NCBI GenBank assembly: GCA_002472275.1
Contig: DKRQ01000027.1
Span: 1-50,854 of the forward strand
Direction: 5' to 3'
Length of the DNA: 50,854 nt
Origin: Caryophanales bacterium UBA7278
GTDB taxonomy: Bacteria; Bacillota_I; Bacilli_A; RFN20; CAG-826
In this document: in pieces, positions 32,689 through 40,970 of the stretch
Layout: the number at the start of each line of letters is the position of its first letter
Position numbering within the stretch: position 1 is the stretch's first letter
Position numbers and translations under genes: made by a program
Notes under the pieces: generated by a model
Seen by the model: only the letters and a program-made list of their open reading frames with translations
What the model was told of the DNA's origin: nothing
Databases searched by the model: none

Positions 32689-33968
32689 GCAAAGTCGTCC
32701 ACGTGATAGGAGGTGGCCTCGCCGGGAGCGAAGCCGCTTTTTATCTTCTTAAGCGCGGGTATGAGGTGCACCTCCACGAGTGCCGTCCAGCCCGTGATGA
32801 CGGAGCGCATCATACCGCCCTTTTCGGGGAACTCGTTTGTTCCAATTCCCTCAAGTCCAAAAACCTCGATAACGCGGCTGGGCTCCTCAAGGAAGAGATG
32901 AGGAAAATGGGTTCCATCTCCATGGAAGCCGCCTCTAAATCGGAGGTTCCTTCTGGCAACGCTTTGTCGGTGGACCGTGACGTTTTTGCTAAGGAAATCA
33001 CTGCAAAACTACGCTCTTTTCCAAATTTCGTCCTTCACGAGGAAGAGGTGAAAAACCTCGATGACGAGCCGACAATCCTCGCCACGGGGCCTCTGACCTC
33101 GGAGCCGTTACTAGAACATCTTCAACAAAGGATGGGGAGCAAGTGCCTCTCCTTCTTCGACGCCTCCGCGCCCATCGTTTCCAAGGACTCGATCGACTTC
33201 TCGAAAGCATATTTCAAATCCCGTTTCGCCCAGGATGACGCGGCCTATATCAACTGCCCCTTCACCAAGGAGGAATACACCCGTTTCGTGGATGAACTGC
33301 TCAAGGCGGAGAAGGCGGTTCTTCATTCTTTCGACACCAAATATTTCGAGGGGTGTTTGCCCGTTGAAGTCATCGCTTCCCGCGGCTATGAAACCCTCCG
33401 CCATGGACCCCTCAAGCCTTTTGGGCTAGGCACCCCCGAACACCCTAAGCCATACGCAGTCGTCCAACTTAGGCAAGACACCTTGCTAGGCGATTACTAT
33501 AACCTCGTAGGCTTTCAAACGAACCTCACCTATCCCGCCCAAAGAAGGGTGTTCTCGTTGATCCCCGGACTTGAGCACGCCGAGTTCCTCCGTTATGGCC
33601 TCATGCACCGCAATTCCTTCTTCGATTCCCCGCGGGTTTTGAACGAGGACCTATCGATCAAAGGCATCGATAACGTCTTCGTCGCGGGTCAGTTATCCGG
33701 GGTTGAGGGATACGTCGAATCCGCCGCGACGGGCATCGTCGCCGCGATCAATCTCGACCGACGCCTTAATGGTCTACCCTTCCTTCCAGTCCCTAGAGAA
33801 TCGGTCTTGGGTTCCTTGCTTTTCTATATCCTCCACGCCTCATCCCCCTTTGAGCCCATGAACGCGAATTGGGGCATCGTCCCTAACGCCGACAAACACA
33901 ACCGAGAGCGTTCTATTGAGTCCGCCCTTTCTGCGATAGAATCCTATTGGGCAAAGGCTCATGAATAA
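32685..33968 (+). CDS. trmFO: tRNA (uracil-54-C5)-methyltransferase TrmFO
   Basis: A 427-aa FAD protein. The N-terminal dinucleotide site VIGGGLAGSEAA, ELVCSNSLKS, AINCPFTKEEY, and a C-terminal FVAGQLSGVEGYVESAATG. It makes ribothymidine at tRNA position 54 with methylene-tetrahydrofolate, the Firmicutes alternative to TrmA. It overlaps topA by 4 nt and xerC by 8 nt, the same topA-trmFO-codV order as Bacillus. Confidence 0.97.
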   Translation: MSKVVHVIGGGLAGSEAAFYLLKRGYEVHLHECRPARDDGAHHTALFGELVCSNSLKSKNLDNAAGLLKEEMRKMGSISMEAASKSEVPSGNALSVDRDVFAKEITAKLRSFPNFVLHEEEVKNLDDEPTILATGPLTSEPLLEHLQQRMGSKCLSFFDASAPIVSKDSIDFSKAYFKSRFAQDDAAYINCPFTKEEYTRFVDELLKAEKAVLHSFDTKYFEGCLPVEVIASRGYETLRHGPLKPFGLGTPEHPKPYAVVQLRQDTLLGDYYNLVGFQTNLTYPAQRRVFSLIPGLEHAEFLRYGLMHRNSFFDSPRVLNEDLSIKGIDNVFVAGQLSGVEGYVESAATGIVAAINLDRRLNGLPFLPVPRESVLGSLLFYILHASSPFEPMNANWGIVPNADKHNRERSIESALSAIESYWAKAHE

Positions 33969-34893
33969 GCAGGAAAGCGACTATCTCGTATATTTGGTCT
34001 CCGGTAGGGGATATTCCCCCAAAACTGCGCTGGCCTATCAGCAAGACATCGATCGATGGCACGCTTTTTGCAGCAAGGAGAACATCGATTTCGCCAACAT
34101 CGACCTCCACGATATCCGCGCCTTTTTGGCGGATGAGAGCAAGAGGCTAGGCCAAACCGATTCGGCGAAAAGGACCCTCGCCAGAAGGCTTTCCTGCCTT
34201 CGCGGCTACTACAATTTCCTGGAAAAGAGAGGCTATGCCTCTTCCAATCCTTTTCGACTTGTTTCCGCTCCCAAAAGGCACGACAAACTCCCCACCGTCC
34301 TCTTCCCCGACCAAGTGAAGAAACTATTGGAGGCTAATTCCTCGAGAGCCGATCCCTTGGCTTTGCGCGACCAGGCCATCTTGGAGCTTCTTTCCTCCTC
34401 TGGCCTACGCGCCTCCGAGTTGCTTTCTTTGCATTACGCCGACATCGACGTGAGGAAGCGCATCGTCAAGGTAAATGGCAAAGGCAAGAAGGACCGCAAC
34501 GTCCCCTTTGGCAAAAACGCGGCGAAAGCGGTGGACGAATATAGGACCAAGCTCCGTCCCGAGTTGCTTAAGAAAAACGAATCCGAGATCAAACCAACCG
34601 CCCTTTTCCTTAACGCAAAGGGTCAGCCCCTGACCGTGAGGGGCCTTGAATACATCCTTCGCGCCGTCGAAAAGAAGACGGGTCTTTCCTACGATCTGCA
34701 CCCCCACGAACTAAGACATAGCTTTGCTACCAATCTTCTTGAGCATGGCGCCGACCTGCGTCTCATCCAGGAAATCCTCGGCCACGAAAGCATCGACACC
34801 ACCCAGATTTACACCCACGTCTCCCAGAAGGAGATGAAGGCCGAATACGATACCTTTTTCCCGAAAAGAAAAGGGCCTTCGGGCAACGATTAA
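33961..34893 (+). CDS. xerC: Tyrosine recombinase XerC (CodV)
   Basis: A 310-aa protein with a SAM-like N-terminal DNA-binding domain (VSGRGYSPKTALAYQQDI) and a catalytic domain. The catalytic set is visible: Arg in SSSGLRASELLSL, HELRHSFATNLL (His-x-x-Arg), ILGHESI and nucleophile Tyr in TQIYTHVS. It resolves chromosome dimers at dif together with a partner. Its place after trmFO is that of codV/xerC in Bacillus, so it is a core gene, not an element integrase. The clpQY-codY genes that follow in Bacillus are absent. Confidence 0.92.
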   Translation: MNKQESDYLVYLVSGRGYSPKTALAYQQDIDRWHAFCSKENIDFANIDLHDIRAFLADESKRLGQTDSAKRTLARRLSCLRGYYNFLEKRGYASSNPFRLVSAPKRHDKLPTVLFPDQVKKLLEANSSRADPLALRDQAILELLSSSGLRASELLSLHYADIDVRKRIVKVNGKGKKDRNVPFGKNAAKAVDEYRTKLRPELLKKNESEIKPTALFLNAKGQPLTVRGLEYILRAVEKKTGLSYDLHPHELRHSFATNLLEHGADLRLIQEILGHESIDTTQIYTHVSQKEMKAEYDTFFPKRKGPSGND

Positions 34894-34910
34894 AAACCCA
34901 AAATTGACTA

Positions 34911-35086
34911 TTGAGGTGGCTTACGCGCAAGCGTATACTTTCCCTTGCCTGTGCTCAAAGCAGGCGAATACGCACCCCGCGGATTCAGCGCCTTGTTCCC
35001 TCTCGGGCCGAAGTTAGGCTTAAAAAGTCGAGAAGGTGGTCAGCTGTTCGAAACGGGGGAGGCACAAACAAATGGAGGTCACCAAA
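34911..35086 (+). promoter_or_regulatory. rpsB promoter and structured leader
   Basis: TTGAGG (34911-34916), 17-nt spacer, TATACT (34934-34939). About 140 nt of leader follow with hairpin GCCTG/CAGGC (34947-34965), a TCTCG/CGAGA pairing that encloses a small GCC/GGC hairpin further on, and GGGGGAGG and GGAGGT near the start. This is the longest leader of any protein gene here and likely mediates ribosomal-protein autoregulation. Confidence 0.5.
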
Positions 35087-36127
35087 ATGAGTGACGAAGA
35101 AATCAAGACCGCCGAGGCTGTCGCCGAAGCGCCGGTCGCCGAGCCCAGCATGGCTGAAGTGCTCCGCGATCCCGAGGCTCCCATCATTACGATGAAGAAA
35201 TGCCTCGAAGCCGGTGTCCATTTTGGACATCAGACCCGCCGTTGGAATCCCCGCATGGGCAAATTCATCTACGGCGCCCGCAACGGGATCTACATCATCG
35301 ATCTCGCCAAGACCGTCGAAAGGACCATCGCTTCCTACAAAGCGCTCCGCTCCATCGTTGAAAGCGGTGGCAAAGTCCTCTTCGTCGGCACCAAGCCCCA
35401 GGCCCAGCAAATCGTCATCGACGAAGCCGTCCGTTCCGGCTCCTTCTACATCACCAACCGCTGGCTCGGTGGCACCCTCACCAACTTCCGCACCATCCAA
35501 ATCCGCGTGAAGCGTCTCCGTGAGCTCGAAGGCCAGCAGGCCGATGGCTCCTGGGATCGCCTCCCCAAGAAGGAAGTCGCCCTCCTCAAGAAGGAATACG
35601 CCAAGCTCAACAAGAACCTCGGCGGCATCAAGGAAATGCGCCGCGTCCCGCAGGCCATTGTCCTCGTCGATCCCACCCTTGAGCACAACGCCGTCCTCGA
35701 AGCCCACAAGCTCCGCATCCCCGTCTTCGCTCTCTGCGATACCTCGGACGATCCGGATGTCGTCGACTTCCCCATCCCGACCAACAATGACGCCACGAGC
35801 GCCATCAAGCTCTGCATCGGCGTTCTCGCCGACGCCATCGTCGAAGCCCGCACCGGCATCACCCTCACTGAGTTCGCTTATGTGAAGGACGAAGGCGAAG
35901 AGGCCACCATGGCCGATGCCATCCGCGTCGCCGACATCGCTGCCCAGCAGCACCGCGAAGCCATCCGCGCCGCCCGCAAGGCCCGCGAGGAGCGCTACGC
36001 CAAGATGCAGGCCGAACGCCAGGCTCGCTATGCCGCCCGCAAGGCTGCCCAGAAGGGCGAGGAAAAGCCCGCTGAGGAGGCCGCTCCCGCCGAAGAAGCC
36101 CCTGTCGCTGAGAAGGAGGCCGAATAA
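35087..36127 (+). CDS. rpsB: Small ribosomal subunit protein uS2
   Basis: A 346-aa protein, against about 230-260 aa for most S2. The core is canonical: CLEAGVHFGHQTRRWNP, FIYGARNGIYIIDL, FVGTKPQAQ, NRWLGGTLTNF, PTNNDA. About 20 residues precede it, and a long charged Ala/Arg/Glu C-terminal extension (from about residue 270) follows. ATG 35087 has GGAGGT 7 nt upstream; ATG 35072 with GGGGGAGG is an alternative giving five more residues. The stop overlaps the tsf start by one base. Confidence 0.95.
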   Translation: MSDEEIKTAEAVAEAPVAEPSMAEVLRDPEAPIITMKKCLEAGVHFGHQTRRWNPRMGKFIYGARNGIYIIDLAKTVERTIASYKALRSIVESGGKVLFVGTKPQAQQIVIDEAVRSGSFYITNRWLGGTLTNFRTIQIRVKRLRELEGQQADGSWDRLPKKEVALLKKEYAKLNKNLGGIKEMRRVPQAIVLVDPTLEHNAVLEAHKLRIPVFALCDTSDDPDVVDFPIPTNNDATSAIKLCIGVLADAIVEARTGITLTEFAYVKDEGEEATMADAIRVADIAAQQHREAIRAARKAREERYAKMQAERQARYAARKAAQKGEEKPAEEAAPAEEAPVAEKEAE

Positions 36128-36978
36128 TGGCTGCCGTCACCATTCAGATGATCAAATCCCTCCAGAACCGTACCGGCGCTGGCATCATGGACTGCAAAAA
36201 GGCCCTGATCGAAGCCGACGGCGATGAGGAAAAGGCCATCGACATCCTTCGCGAGAAGGGTATCGCCAAAGCCGCTTCCAAAGCTGGTAGGACCGCCGCC
36301 GAAGGCCTCACCGCCTTCAAGATCTGCGAGAAGTGCGGCAAAGCCGTCATCGTCGAAGTCAACTGCGAAACCGACTTCGTCTCCAGCTCGCCCAAGTTCC
36401 GCGAACTCGTCGACGCCGTCGTCGACCGCCTCCTCGAGAAGGCTCCCGCCACCCTCGAAGAAGCCAAGGAAATCACCCAGGACCTCTTCACCGACGCCGT
36501 CGTCGCGATGAGGGAGAACTTCGTCCTCCGCCGCTATCAAATCCTTCAGGCTGCCGAAGGCGAATCCTATGGTTCCTACGTCCACATGGGCGGCAAGATC
36601 ACCGCTCTCGTGCTCGTTAGCAACGGCAACCCCGAGGTCAACCGTGGCCTCGCGATGACCGTCGCTTCCTCCGATCCCTACTACCTCACCTTGGCCGATG
36701 TCCCCGAGTCCGAAAAGGCCCGTGAACTCGCCCTTGCCCAGAAAGAGGTCGCCGAGGATCCTAAGCTCGCCGCGAAGCCCGACGCCATCAAGGCCCAGAT
36801 CGCCGACCGCAAAGTCGCCTCTCGCCTTGGCGAGAACTGCCTCGATCAGAAGGCCTACGCCCTCGATCCCGATGGCAAGCTAAGCGTCGCCCAGCTCTGC
36901 AAAGACAAGAACCTCAAAGTCGTCAAATTCGTCCGTTATATGGTCGGTGACGGCATCGAGAAATCCGCTGAGGAATAA
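36127..36978 (+). CDS. tsf: Translation elongation factor Ts
   Basis: A 283-aa protein. The N-terminal UBA-like domain and EF-Tu contacts are in LQNRTGAGIMDCKKAL; VEVNCETDFVSSS is the family signature. It exchanges GDP on EF-Tu. An unusual CEKCGKAV pair of cysteines (residues about 63-66) precedes the signature where many homologues have a simple strand. Coupled to rpsB; terminator follows. Confidence 0.96.
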   Translation: MAAVTIQMIKSLQNRTGAGIMDCKKALIEADGDEEKAIDILREKGIAKAASKAGRTAAEGLTAFKICEKCGKAVIVEVNCETDFVSSSPKFRELVDAVVDRLLEKAPATLEEAKEITQDLFTDAVVAMRENFVLRRYQILQAAEGESYGSYVHMGGKITALVLVSNGNPEVNRGLAMTVASSDPYYLTLADVPESEKARELALAQKEVAEDPKLAAKPDAIKAQIADRKVASRLGENCLDQKAYALDPDGKLSVAQLCKDKNLKVVKFVRYMVGDGIEKSAEE

Positions 36979-36988
36979 AAAAGAAATC

Positions 36989-37021
36989 GGCTCCCACAAA
37001 ACGGGAGCCTTTCTTTATAAT
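36989..37021 (+). terminator. tsf terminator overlapping the pyrH -10 box
   Basis: GGCTCCC (36989-36995) pairs with GGGAGCC (37003-37009), with T-run TTTCTTT. The last T begins TATAAT (37016-37021), a perfect -10 for pyrH 18 nt before its ATG, with GGAG between. The -35 position falls inside the hairpin and is not conserved. Confidence 0.75.
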
Positions 37022-37039
37022 GGTTAGCACGGAGAAAAC

Positions 37040-37756
37040 ATGGCTAAGTACAAACGCATCATCATCAAGTTTTCCGGAGAAGCGCTAGCGAACTCCAAAG
37101 ACTCCACGATTCTAGACCGCGAGAAGGTCGCCAAAGCGGCTCTCGTCATCAAAAAGATCCACGATCAGGGAGTGGAGGTTGGCGTCGTCGTCGGCGCCGG
37201 CAACATCTGGAGGGGGCGCCTCGCCGCCACGATTGGCATCGAGCAATCGACTGCCGACTACATGGGGATGCTAGGCACCATCATCAACGCCCTCGCCATC
37301 CAATCCGCCGTTCAGGAAAGGGGCGTCGACTGCAGGGTCATGTCCGCCATCGCGGTGAACCAGGTCTGCGAGCCCTATATCCGCCTCAAGGCCATCAGCC
37401 ACCTAAGGAAAGGCATCGTCCCGATCTTCGCCGGTGGCACTGGCAACCCCTACTTCACGACCGACACCAACGCCGCCTTAAGGGCGATGGAAGTCGGCGC
37501 GGATGCCATCATCATGGCCAAAAACGGGGTGGATGGAGTCTATGACTCCGATCCGAGGAAGAACCCCGATGCCAAACTCATCAAAAACCTCACCTTCCAA
37601 GAACTCATCCAAAGGCGTCTCGGGGTCATGGACCTCAACGCCGCGGTCATGCTCGAAGGAAAGGGCATCGAAATCAGGGTCTTCTCCATGGACGATCCCA
37701 ACAACTTCGACAAGCTCCTCGCGGGCGAGGAAATCGGCACCAAGGTAGCCGACTAA
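37040..37756 (+). CDS. pyrH: UMP kinase
   Basis: A 238-aa amino-acid-kinase-fold protein: IIIKFSGEAL at the N-terminus, VVGAGNIWRGR, GGTGNPYFTTDT, NGVDGVYDSDPRKNP. It phosphorylates UMP to UDP. Order rpsB-tsf-pyrH-frr is universal in Firmicutes. Confidence 0.97.
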   Translation: MAKYKRIIIKFSGEALANSKDSTILDREKVAKAALVIKKIHDQGVEVGVVVGAGNIWRGRLAATIGIEQSTADYMGMLGTIINALAIQSAVQERGVDCRVMSAIAVNQVCEPYIRLKAISHLRKGIVPIFAGGTGNPYFTTDTNAALRAMEVGADAIIMAKNGVDGVYDSDPRKNPDAKLIKNLTFQELIQRRLGVMDLNAAVMLEGKGIEIRVFSMDDPNNFDKLLAGEEIGTKVAD

Positions 37757-37776
37757 ATCAATAAGGAGAAACACAC

Positions 37777-38322
37777 ATGGACGCATACGTAATCGAGTGC
37801 AAGGACAAATTCGACAAATCCGTCGCCGCGCTCAAACAGAATCTAGGCAAACTCCGTTCGGGCAGGGCCAACCCCGCCATGCTCGACGGCATCAAATGCG
37901 ACTACTATGGAGACAAGATGGACATCGTTTCCCTTTGCTCCATCTCTAGCCCCGAGCCGAGGCAGCTCGTGATCAAGCCCTATAGCAGGGACGACCTCAA
38001 GTCGATCGCCGCGGCCATCGCCGCCGCCAACCTCGGCGTCAATCCTAGCGTCGAAGCCGACGTGATCCGCATCATCGTCCCCCCGATGACCGAGGACATC
38101 CGCAAGGACATCGCCAAGAAGGCTAAAGCCTTGGGTGAGGAAGCGAAGGTCTCTATCCGCAACGTCAGGAGGGACATCCTTTCCATGGTCAAAGACGACG
38201 ATTCCATGTCCGACGACTACCGCGAGGTGGTCGAAAAGGACATCCAAAAGGAAGTCGACGCGGCCAACAAAGCCATCGACGAAATCATCTCGACCAAGAC
38301 CACCGAGATCATGTCGATCTAA
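37777..38322 (+). CDS. frr: Ribosome recycling factor
   Basis: A 181-aa protein of normal length, AAGGAG upstream. Core motifs LRSGRANPAMLDGI, PEPRQLVIKPYSR, DVIRIIVPPMTEDIRKD and SIRNVRRD. It splits post-termination ribosomes with EF-G. It is followed by a strong terminator, after which the conserved order is interrupted by a toxin-antitoxin pair. Confidence 0.97.
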   Translation: MDAYVIECKDKFDKSVAALKQNLGKLRSGRANPAMLDGIKCDYYGDKMDIVSLCSISSPEPRQLVIKPYSRDDLKSIAAAIAAANLGVNPSVEADVIRIIVPPMTEDIRKDIAKKAKALGEEAKVSIRNVRRDILSMVKDDDSMSDDYREVVEKDIQKEVDAANKAIDEIISTKTTEIMSI

Positions 38323-38341
38323 TTCGAACTATCAAAGGATT

Positions 38342-38366
38342 CCCTGGGCGACCAGGGTTTTCTTTT
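38342..38366 (+). terminator. Terminator of pyrH-frr
   Basis: CCCTGG-GCGA-CCAGGG hairpin (38342-38357) with TTTTCTTTTT tail. Confidence 0.92.
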
Positions 38367-38469
38367 TGGGCAAACAAAAATAACAAATATGCATATATAA
38401 GAATCAAATGGACAATTCGTATTTTTTTATGCACATTTATGGGCTACCATAATAAGCGGAGGGACAACT

Positions 38470-38679
38470 ATGTGCACGATTACTTCAACAGAACTAAAAA
38501 ACAATTACGGAAAATACGTCAAATTAGCGGAGACCGAAAAAATCCAAGTGACCAAAAGGGGGGTGGTGGTTTTCACCATGGTTCCCAAAAGGTATGAACT
38601 CGGCGAAAAGCTAAAGGGATATTTCGGCATCCTACCTAACGAGGCTTCCATTGGAAAAGATCCGAATGAGAGAGGATAA
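38470..38679 (+). CDS. Phd/YefM-type antitoxin
   Basis: A 69-aa protein with GGAGGG 6 nt upstream. The N-terminal Phd/YefM fold is seen in ITSTELKNNYGKYVKLAET and VTKRGVVVFTMVP; the short C-terminal part (LPNEASIGKDPNERG) would wrap the toxin. It and its AT-rich upstream region (38370-38470, with the candidate -10 CATAAT at 38448) differ in composition from the neighbouring core genes, a sign of transfer. Such antitoxins repress their own promoter. Confidence 0.85.
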   Translation: MCTITSTELKNNYGKYVKLAETEKIQVTKRGVVVFTMVPKRYELGEKLKGYFGILPNEASIGKDPNERG

Positions 38680-38683
38680 GCCG

Positions 38684-39100
38684 ATGAAGGTGTTCTTTGA
38701 TAGCAACGTCATCATCGATGCGTTAACTAACCGCGAGGGATCCGTCGAAGCCTCCAAGCGTCTCGTCTATGCCTCCGCCGTGGGTCAAATTGAAGGCGTG
38801 ATGGCCTCCAAGCAGATGACGGACATTTATTACGTTCTTCGCAAATACGTTGTGGATGACCGCATCAGGCGCGACCTCATTGAAACTTTGCTCCAAAGCT
38901 TCGAAATCCTTCCGATTGACAAAGACCTGCTCGTGAGGTCGCTTGCTTCCGAGGTTCCCGATTACGAAGACGCGGTCATCGCCGAGAGCGCGAGGAGAGC
39001 CGGCGCCAGTTTTATCGTTAGCAGCGATGAAAAAGGATTTGCTGGTTGTGGGGTTGCCGTCAAGACACCGGCGGAAGCCGCTTCTAGTTTGGGAATATAG
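38684..39100 (+). CDS. PIN-domain toxin (VapC-like)
   Basis: A 138-aa protein from ATG 38684, with AGAGGATA just upstream; in-frame ATGs at 38651 and 38666 lie within or near the antitoxin end. The PIN-fold acidic residues are present: FFDSNVIIDALT near the N-terminus, a Glu in ADEVPD-like LASEVPDYEDAVIAESA, and SSDEKGF near the C-terminus. PIN toxins are Mg2+-dependent ribonucleases, often cutting tRNA or rRNA. With the gene before, it forms a complete toxin-antitoxin pair inserted between frr and uppS. Confidence 0.87.
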   Translation: MKVFFDSNVIIDALTNREGSVEASKRLVYASAVGQIEGVMASKQMTDIYYVLRKYVVDDRIRRDLIETLLQSFEILPIDKDLLVRSLASEVPDYEDAVIAESARRAGASFIVSSDEKGFAGCGVAVKTPAEAASSLGI

Positions 39101-39198
39101 TTTTCTTTCACTCGTGAAAGCGGTGGATTCCCCCAAAAACCATTACATTGGCTAAGGAGGAGCCCATCTTCCCTCTCGCGATAATGCGCGCGCTTTTA

Positions 39199-39204
39199 TA
39201 TAAT
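39199..39204 (+). promoter_or_regulatory. -10 element of uppS (leaderless layout)
   Basis: A perfect TATAAT ends 7 nt before ATG 39212. No Shine-Dalgarno and no good -35 are found. The GC-rich repeat CGCGATAATGCGCGCGC lies just upstream. Confidence 0.55.
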
Positions 39205-39211
39205 TCGCTTA

Positions 39212-39949
39212 ATGGCAAAGAAACCCACTCAGTTCAAACTCGAGAAACGCCTCAACCACATCGCTTTCATCATGGATGGAAACGGCAGGTGGGCCAAACT
39301 CCGCGGCCTTCCTAGGCATCTAGGGCACAAAAAAGCCTGCGAGATGCTAAGGAATACCTTCGACAACTGCCTCGAATTCGGCATCACCACGATGTCCTTC
39401 TACGCCTTCTCCACCGAGAACTGGAACCGTCCCCAGGACGAAATCGACCATTTGATGGATTACCTCGAGGAATTCTTCAACCGCGAGATCGACTACCTCA
39501 TGTCCATCGGGGCGAAGATCCGCATCTCGGGCGACCTAAGCAGGATCCCCGAGCACACGAGGAACGTCTGCCTTGATGCAATCGAAAGAACCAAGGACAA
39601 CGCTTCCTGCTGCATCAACATCTGCCTTAACTACGGAAGCCGCGACGAAATCGTCCGCGCGGCAAGGGCGGTTGCCGAGGAATATAAGCAGGGCAAGATC
39701 ACCTTAGAGGAAGTGGACGAGAAATACTTCGCAAGCAAGCTCTACACCGCCGGGCTACCCGACGTCGACCTCATGGTCCGCACCTCGGGCGAGCAGAGGC
39801 TATCCAACTATTTGCTATGGCAAAACGCCTATGCGGAATTCGTTTTCACCCCGGTCAAATGGCCGGACTTCGACCGTGAGGCCCTCATCGATTGCCTCAA
39901 GGAATATCAAAGCAGGAACAGACGCTTTGGAGGATTGAAGAATGAGTAG
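39212..39949 (+). CDS. uppS: Undecaprenyl diphosphate synthase
   Basis: A 245-aa cis-prenyltransferase. IAFIMDGNGRWAKLRGLPRHLGH carries the catalytic Asp and diphosphate-binding Arg; FSTENWNRP, INICLNYGSRDEI and DLMVRTSGEQRLSNYLLWQ complete the family pattern. It makes the C55 carrier lipid for wall polymers, implying that this organism builds a cell wall. First gene of uppS-cdsA-dxr-rseP-polC. Confidence 0.97.
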   Translation: MAKKPTQFKLEKRLNHIAFIMDGNGRWAKLRGLPRHLGHKKACEMLRNTFDNCLEFGITTMSFYAFSTENWNRPQDEIDHLMDYLEEFFNREIDYLMSIGAKIRISGDLSRIPEHTRNVCLDAIERTKDNASCCINICLNYGSRDEIVRAARAVAEEYKQGKITLEEVDEKYFASKLYTAGLPDVDLMVRTSGEQRLSNYLLWQNAYAEFVFTPVKWPDFDREALIDCLKEYQSRNRRFGGLKNE

Positions 39950-40970
39950 GGTCAACAAACTGGACGAGAAGAAGAAGGCTTCTTTGCTTTCCAGGGTCAT
40001 CATCGGCGTCATCCTCGCCGTGACGGGCATCCCCGCGATGATTTTGGGCAGCTGGTATTTCCTAGGCTACGTCGCCTTCTTCCTCCTTTTCGCGATCTAC
40101 GAAATCGTTCACGCGACCGGCAAGAAATACGGCTGGTATATCTACGTCTTCACCTTCGGGATCACCCTAAGCTACGTCTTCTGGTTCCTCATCAAGTCCA
40201 ATATCAGCGAGTATTTCCTTTTGAAGGACCAAGGGCTGGAAAGCCAATTCGCCATCTCTTTGGAGAACTGGTATGAGCAGCCTTACCTTTCCCTATACGG
40301 GATGTTGCTCTCCCTCCTCGTCTATTTCATGTTCTCCCTCTTCGTGAAGGACTTCGACTTCAACGACGTCGCCTATTTCTTCATGATGACGATCCTCGTC
40401 GGCGTTGGGTTCCAGTCGATGCTCTTCCTCCGTTACGTGCCCACGCATTCGTTCGTGCATGCGCATCCCTTAAGCCCCATCACTGATCCCTTCCGTTATT
40501 GGGGCTCTCTGATTCTCTTCTTCTACGTGCTCATCGCGACGTTTGGCAACGACATCGGCGCCTATTTCGTCGGCGTTTTCTTCGGCAAGCACAAGATGGC
40601 GCCCCGCATCTCCCCCAACAAGACCTGGGAAGGCTTCGTCGGCGGATGGCTTTTCGGTGGCACCTTGGCCCTAGGATTCGTCATGATCAACGAGGTCAAC
40701 GGCTTCCCAATCCTAAGCAGCCTCCGCGTCTTCGGCCCCGACAGCAAGTGGTACCTCATCGTCCTTCTTTCCTACTTGCTTCCTCTAGTCGCGAACATCG
40801 GCGACTTCTCGATGTCTCTCATCAAACGCCACTTCGGCTTTAAGGACTATGGCAAGTTGCTCGGCGCCCATGGCGGCGTCCTCGACCGCGTCGACTCCCT
40901 CATGTTCTCCTGCGCTTTCGCCTCCGTCCTCGTCGTCATCTTCGAGAACGGCTGGAGGTTCTTCGCATGA
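39942..40970 (+). CDS. cdsA: Phosphatidate cytidylyltransferase
   Basis: A 342-aa polytopic membrane protein (about eight helices). The CDP-alcohol signature is complete near the C-terminus: SLIKRHFGFKDYGKLLGAHGG followed by VLDRVDS. It makes CDP-diacylglycerol. It overlaps uppS by 8 nt and dxr by 4 nt. It is longer than Bacillus CdsA (about 270 aa) owing to expanded loops at residues 85-150. Confidence 0.95.
   Translation: MSRVNKLDEKKKASLLSRVIIGVILAVTGIPAMILGSWYFLGYVAFFLLFAIYEIVHATGKKYGWYIYVFTFGITLSYVFWFLIKSNISEYFLLKDQGLESQFAISLENWYEQPYLSLYGMLLSLLVYFMFSLFVKDFDFNDVAYFFMMTILVGVGFQSMLFLRYVPTHSFVHAHPLSPITDPFRYWGSLILFFYVLIATFGNDIGAYFVGVFFGKHKMAPRISPNKTWEGFVGGWLFGGTLALGFVMINEVNGFPILSSLRVFGPDSKWYLIVLLSYLLPLVANIGDFSMSLIKRHFGFKDYGKLLGAHGGVLDRVDSLMFSCAFASVLVVIFENGWRFFA

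Noticed and set aside
33961..34893. Phage or element integrase next to a possible attachment site
   Set aside because: Position after topA-trmFO and translational coupling identify it as the housekeeping XerC/CodV; no phage genes or att repeats are near.
34985..35953. 322-codon open frame on the minus strand
   Set aside because: Antisense to rpsB and its leader; Gly/Asp-rich low-information translation typical of the reverse of GC-rich codons.
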